From a bacterium (GTDB lineage Bacteria > Patescibacteria > Microgenomatia > Levybacterales > GWA1-39-11), in NCBI GenBank assembly GCA_021825285.1, contig JAKAHW010000027.1, positions 1 through 9,926 on the forward strand: a DNA stretch of 9,926 bases. Direction: 5' to 3'. Below the pieces are notes generated by a model that saw only the letters and a list, made by a program, of their open reading frames with translations, was not told the DNA's origin and did not search any database. How positions within the stretch are numbered: the stretch's first letter is position 1; each line of letters starts with the position of its first letter. The position numbers and the translations under genes are program-made. Below are positions 5,950 through 9,926 of this stretch, piece after piece.

Positions 5950-7152
5950 ATGGAGTATATATATAGCGGAATTGACAAGAACGCAGTAAGACAGGAGGGA
6001 AAAATTGAAGCAAATACGGAACGCGACGTTGTCGAGTTTTTAAGAGAAAGCAATATCACTCCCATTACGATAAAAAGAATTCAAAAACAGGAATTTTTTA
6101 TTCTCTCGTATTTAAATAGAATTACTACAGCAGATATCGTTATTTTCACAAGACAGCTTTCTTCTATGATAACTACTGGCCTAACGCTTATGGAAGCTTT
6201 GACAATTTTAAAACAACAAAACAACAAGTCGAAGATGCAGGAAATTATAAACAATCTTATTTCACAAATTTCGGAGGGAAGCTCTTTTTCTCAAGCGCTC
6301 GAGCAACACAAAACCGTTTTTTCAGAAGTTTATATAGCGTTAGTAAAAGCAGCAGAAACCGGCGGAATGCTTGACAAAATTCTACAACGGCTTGCTGATA
6401 ACCTTGAGCGGGCACAAGACTTAAAAAAGAAAGTAAAATCGGCGATGTTTTACCCTGGAATCGTTGTTACCGGAGTCGTTATGGTCATTGCAATAATGAA
6501 TATTTTTGTTATACCTCAACTTGGAAAAATGTATGAGAATATGAATTTAAAATTACCTCTTATGACGCAAATTGTTCTGGGTATATCAAGGTTTTTTACG
6601 AATTTTTACCCGGCTATAATTCTTGCCGGAATAGGGGGAACTGTTCTTTACAATAGGTTAAGAAAATCTGAAAAAGGGCTGCTTGTTATTGACGAATTCA
6701 AACTTAAAATTCCGGTTCTCGGAGACATAATAAAGCTAACGCTTCTTGACGAAGTTACAAGAACTTTATCCCTTCTTGTCGGATCCGGTGCGTCTATTAT
6801 AGAAAGCTTAAATATCACAGCAAACGTCGCCGGAAATATTCACTACAAAAGAGCTGTTAAATCAACAAGCACTTTAGTCGAAACAGGAGTTCCGCTTTCA
6901 GGCGCTATGGAGCATCAAAATATTTTTCCACCCGTTCTTATACAAATGGTAAAAGTAGGAGAGTCTACTGGTAGAATTGACGACAGCCTTATGAAAATGG
7001 CAGATTATTTTGAAAGGGATTTGGAAATTAAGGTGAGAACACTTACCACCTCTATTGAGCCTATTCTTATTATCTTTCTTGGAGCAGCTGTAGGCTTCCT
7101 TATATTATCCGTTATAACCCCGATATACAGTCTTATCTCTCAAATTCAATAA
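5950..7152 (+). CDS. pilC: Type IV pilus inner-membrane platform protein PilC (GspF family), 400 aa
   Basis: This polytopic membrane protein links the PilB/PilT motors to the growing pilus. The N-terminus (YIYSGIDKNAVRQEGKIEAN, then LRESNITPITIK) is the family's usual small N-terminal domain. Two T2SSF repeats follow. The first is about 62-185 (FTRQLSSMITTGLTL, VKAAETGGMLDKIL) and the second about 265-390 (RTLSLLVGSGASIIESL, VKVGESTGRIDDSL). Hydrophobic segments lie near 169-190, 216-235 and 369-393. Length and the duplicated motifs fit PilC well. A TTG start at 5941 would overlap pilT by 8 nt. I prefer ATG 5950, one base after the pilT stop, because it reproduces the pilB/pilT junction exactly (TAATATGGA). 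It is the last gene of the pilus operon here. Confidence 0.96.
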   Translation: MEYIYSGIDKNAVRQEGKIEANTERDVVEFLRESNITPITIKRIQKQEFFILSYLNRITTADIVIFTRQLSSMITTGLTLMEALTILKQQNNKSKMQEIINNLISQISEGSSFSQALEQHKTVFSEVYIALVKAAETGGMLDKILQRLADNLERAQDLKKKVKSAMFYPGIVVTGVVMVIAIMNIFVIPQLGKMYENMNLKLPLMTQIVLGISRFFTNFYPAIILAGIGGTVLYNRLRKSEKGLLVIDEFKLKIPVLGDIIKLTLLDEVTRTLSLLVGSGASIIESLNITANVAGNIHYKRAVKSTSTLVETGVPLSGAMEHQNIFPPVLIQMVKVGESTGRIDDSLMKMADYFERDLEIKVRTLTTSIEPILIIFLGAAVGFLILSVITPIYSLISQIQ

Positions 7153-7192
7153 CAACAATAAGCAAAATTGACTGGATTTTTAAGTTCGGATT

Positions 7193-7201
7193 TGCTAGAA
7201 T
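7193..7201 (+). promoter_or_regulatory. Possible extended -10 promoter upstream of gyrB
   Basis: TGCTAGAAT (7193-7201) is an extended -10 element (TGN plus TAGAAT, 5/6). A TTGACT lies at 7168-7173, but the 22-nt spacer is too long for an ordinary -35, so recognition would rest on the extended -10. Transcripts would start near 7208 and pass through the hairpin at 7236-7263 before reaching gyrB. Confidence 0.35.
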
Positions 7202-7235
7202 GGATAAAGTAACATTGAATAAATGAAGCTAATTG

Positions 7236-7263
7236 CCCTTTAAGAAAGGGTAATATTTTTTTT
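7236..7263 (+). terminator. Terminator-like hairpin between pilC and gyrB
   Basis: CCCTTT (7236-7241) pairs perfectly with AAAGGG (7245-7250) across a three-base AAG loop, followed by TAATA and eight T's (7256-7263). The stem is short and the T tract starts five bases after it, so termination may be partial. It fits the end of the pilBTC operon. If the upstream promoter is used, it would instead act as an attenuator in the gyrB leader. Confidence 0.5.
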
Positions 7264-7279
7264 GAATAGTTAAACCTAA

Positions 7280-9227
<1,948 letters not shown>

Positions 9228-9229
<2 letters not shown>

Positions 9230-9237
9230 GGGGGTGA
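9228..9237 (+). promoter_or_regulatory. Shine-Dalgarno for the pyrophosphatase gene
   Basis: AAGGGGGTGA matches the extended Shine-Dalgarno AAGGAGGTGA at 9 of 10 positions, starting within the gyrB stop codon. Its end lies 10 nt before the ATG at 9248. It is the only clear Shine-Dalgarno among the genes of this window and fixes the start of this gene. Confidence 0.7.
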
Positions 9238-9247
9238 ATTTATTTTT

Positions 9248-9751
9248 ATGAAATTGACATACGGAAACAAAGCACCAGAATTAGTAAATGTATTAATTGA
9301 AGTTCCTTTGAACAGTAAGGTTAAGTATGAATTTGATAAAGAAGCCGAAGTTATAACAGTTGATAGATTTCTTTATTTTGATAGAGGTTATCCGGCAAAC
9401 TATGGTTTCATTCCGGACACTCTTTCAGGAGATGGAGATCCGGTTGATGTTTTAGTTTTATCACCGGAGGTATTGGCACCAGGAGTTGTAATTGCAGCAA
9501 AACCAATAGGCATGCTTGAGACAGAAGACGAGAGCGGACAGGATGCAAAAGTGGTTGCCGTTCCAACAGAAAAAGCAAACCCGGAATTTGGAAAATATAA
9601 TGATGTTTCGGAACTTCCCGAAGAAATAAAAGAAGAAATTAAATACTTTTTTGAAAACTATAAGAAAAATGAGCCGGGAAAATGGGTTAAAGTTAAAGAT
9701 TGGAAAGGAAGGCAAGACGCACTTTTAGAGATTAAAAAGGGAATGAAATAA
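9248..9751 (+). CDS. ppa: Soluble inorganic pyrophosphatase, family I, 167 aa
   Basis: This cytoplasmic enzyme hydrolyses pyrophosphate to two phosphates using Mg2+, pulling biosynthetic and polymerisation reactions forward. The family signature DGDPVDVLVL is at 62-71, with metal ligands D62, D64 and D67. Other residues line up with the E. coli enzyme at a constant offset of -3: E18, K26, E28, R40, Y48, Y52, D94, D99 and K101 (TEDESGQDAK), and Y138-K139 (FFENYKK). GKWVKVKDW near the C-terminus is also typical. The length is normal and the active site complete. The gene follows gyrB by 18 nt, in the same direction, so it is probably co-transcribed, and it ends in a strong terminator that overlaps its stop codon. 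Confidence 0.96.
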   Translation: MKLTYGNKAPELVNVLIEVPLNSKVKYEFDKEAEVITVDRFLYFDRGYPANYGFIPDTLSGDGDPVDVLVLSPEVLAPGVVIAAKPIGMLETEDESGQDAKVVAVPTEKANPEFGKYNDVSELPEEIKEEIKYFFENYKKNEPGKWVKVKDWKGRQDALLEIKKGMK

Positions 9752-9787
9752 CATCTTCCTCGGAATAAACCGAAGATGTTTTCTTTC
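9751..9787 (+). terminator. Intrinsic terminator after ppa
   Basis: ACATCTTC (9751-9758) plus GG pairs with CCGAAGATGT (9770-9779), forming a 10-bp stem with a three-base bulge on the left arm and an AATAAA loop. A T-rich tail (TTTCTTT, 9780 onward) follows. The left arm begins with the last A of the ppa stop codon. It marks the end of the gyrB-ppa unit. Confidence 0.8.
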
Positions 9788-9841
9788 CTGCTAGGTTCGA
9801 ATAATTTTTGTTTTATTTGGAAATGTAGCCAAACAGAAATT

Positions 9842-9926
9842 ATGAATTTGGAGGGTTTAAGAGTTCGTTATAGTGGCGAAAATAAATTCGTTACCTATAA
9901 TGGTTGCCCGACTCTAAACGGAGAAG
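9842..9926 (+). CDS. Unidentified open reading frame, cut by the right edge
   Basis: ATG 9842 opens a frame with no stop through the window end. It begins MNLEGLRVRYSGENKF and has 28 codons visible. I do not recognise a family from so few residues. No Shine-Dalgarno is seen, which is normal here. The frame also stays open upstream to the terminator region, so the start is uncertain. It overlaps the nested inverted repeat at 9855-9919, so it could be a gene start carrying an RNA structure, or a chance frame across a non-coding structured element. Confidence 0.35.
   Translation, partial: MNLEGLRVRYSGENKFVTYNGCPTLNGE
9855..9919. repeat. Nested two-helix inverted repeat (possible structured RNA)
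   Basis: Inner helix: 9868-9880 pairs with 9887-9900 (13 pairs, two of them G-U on the plus strand, one bulged C) around an AATAAA loop. Outer helix: 9855-9867 pairs with 9909-9919 (11 pairs with two single-base bulges) and abuts the inner helix directly on the 5' side. Bases 9901-9908 are unpaired on the 3' side. About 24 pairs in 65 nt is far more than expected by chance. No known RNA family is recognised. Confidence 0.5.

Noticed and set aside
7200..7226. An 8-codon leader-peptide frame (MDKVTLNK) before gyrB
   Set aside because: Its ATG lies inside the predicted -10 box, so it would not be in the transcript, and it has no regulatory codon run.
9794..9802. GGTTCGAAT, resembling the T-loop of a tRNA
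   Set aside because: There is no matching T-stem, anticodon arm or acceptor stem on either strand, and it lies just after the ppa terminator tail.
9896..9901. A perfect TATAAT near the right edge as a promoter
   Set aside because: No -35 box stands at 16-18 nt spacing and there is no TGN extension. The bases form part of the inverted repeat.

Overview
This 9.9 kb window is low-GC bacterial chromosome and carries most of a type IV pilus (T4P) assembly locus, flanked by replication and housekeeping genes. The best guess for the host is a Patescibacteria/CPR bacterium, perhaps of the Microgenomates type. That is an inference from four things: compact gene packing, several PulG-like prepilins beside pilB-pilT-pilC, a minimal DNA polymerase III delta'-like protein without a P-loop, and almost no Shine-Dalgarno sequences. 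No rRNA or other marker gene here settles the lineage.

Layout. Two transcription units diverge from a ~96-bp intergenic region (2990-3085). The minus-strand unit reads leftwards: holB-like (2989-2327), prepilin 1 (2204-1746, apparently with its own promoter), prepilin peptidase pilD (1694-921), prepilin 2 (913-392), then prepilin 3, which runs off the left edge and whose canonical ATG is one base out of frame. The plus-strand unit is pilB (3086-4855), pilT (4857-5948) and pilC (5950-7152), separated by single-base junctions. A short intergenic region with a terminator-like hairpin follows, then gyrB (7283-9229), inorganic pyrophosphatase (9248-9751) and a convincing intrinsic terminator. The last 140 bases hold an unidentified open frame that overlaps a strong nested inverted repeat.

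How the genes work together. Prepilins are inserted in the inner membrane and cleaved by PilD after the glycine of the G|F motif. PilC is the platform protein. PilB powers polymerisation and PilT powers retraction. The accessory proteins PilM/N/O and the outer-membrane secretin are not in the window. GyrB, pyrophosphatase and the delta'-like protein are unrelated housekeeping neighbours.

The most unusual signals are non-coding. AATC-type heptamer arrays end flush against the start codons of pilB and prepilin 3 in the same register, and two related units precede holB. The start of prepilin 3 shows an apparent one-base frameshift in a G run. The right edge holds a two-helix inverted repeat.
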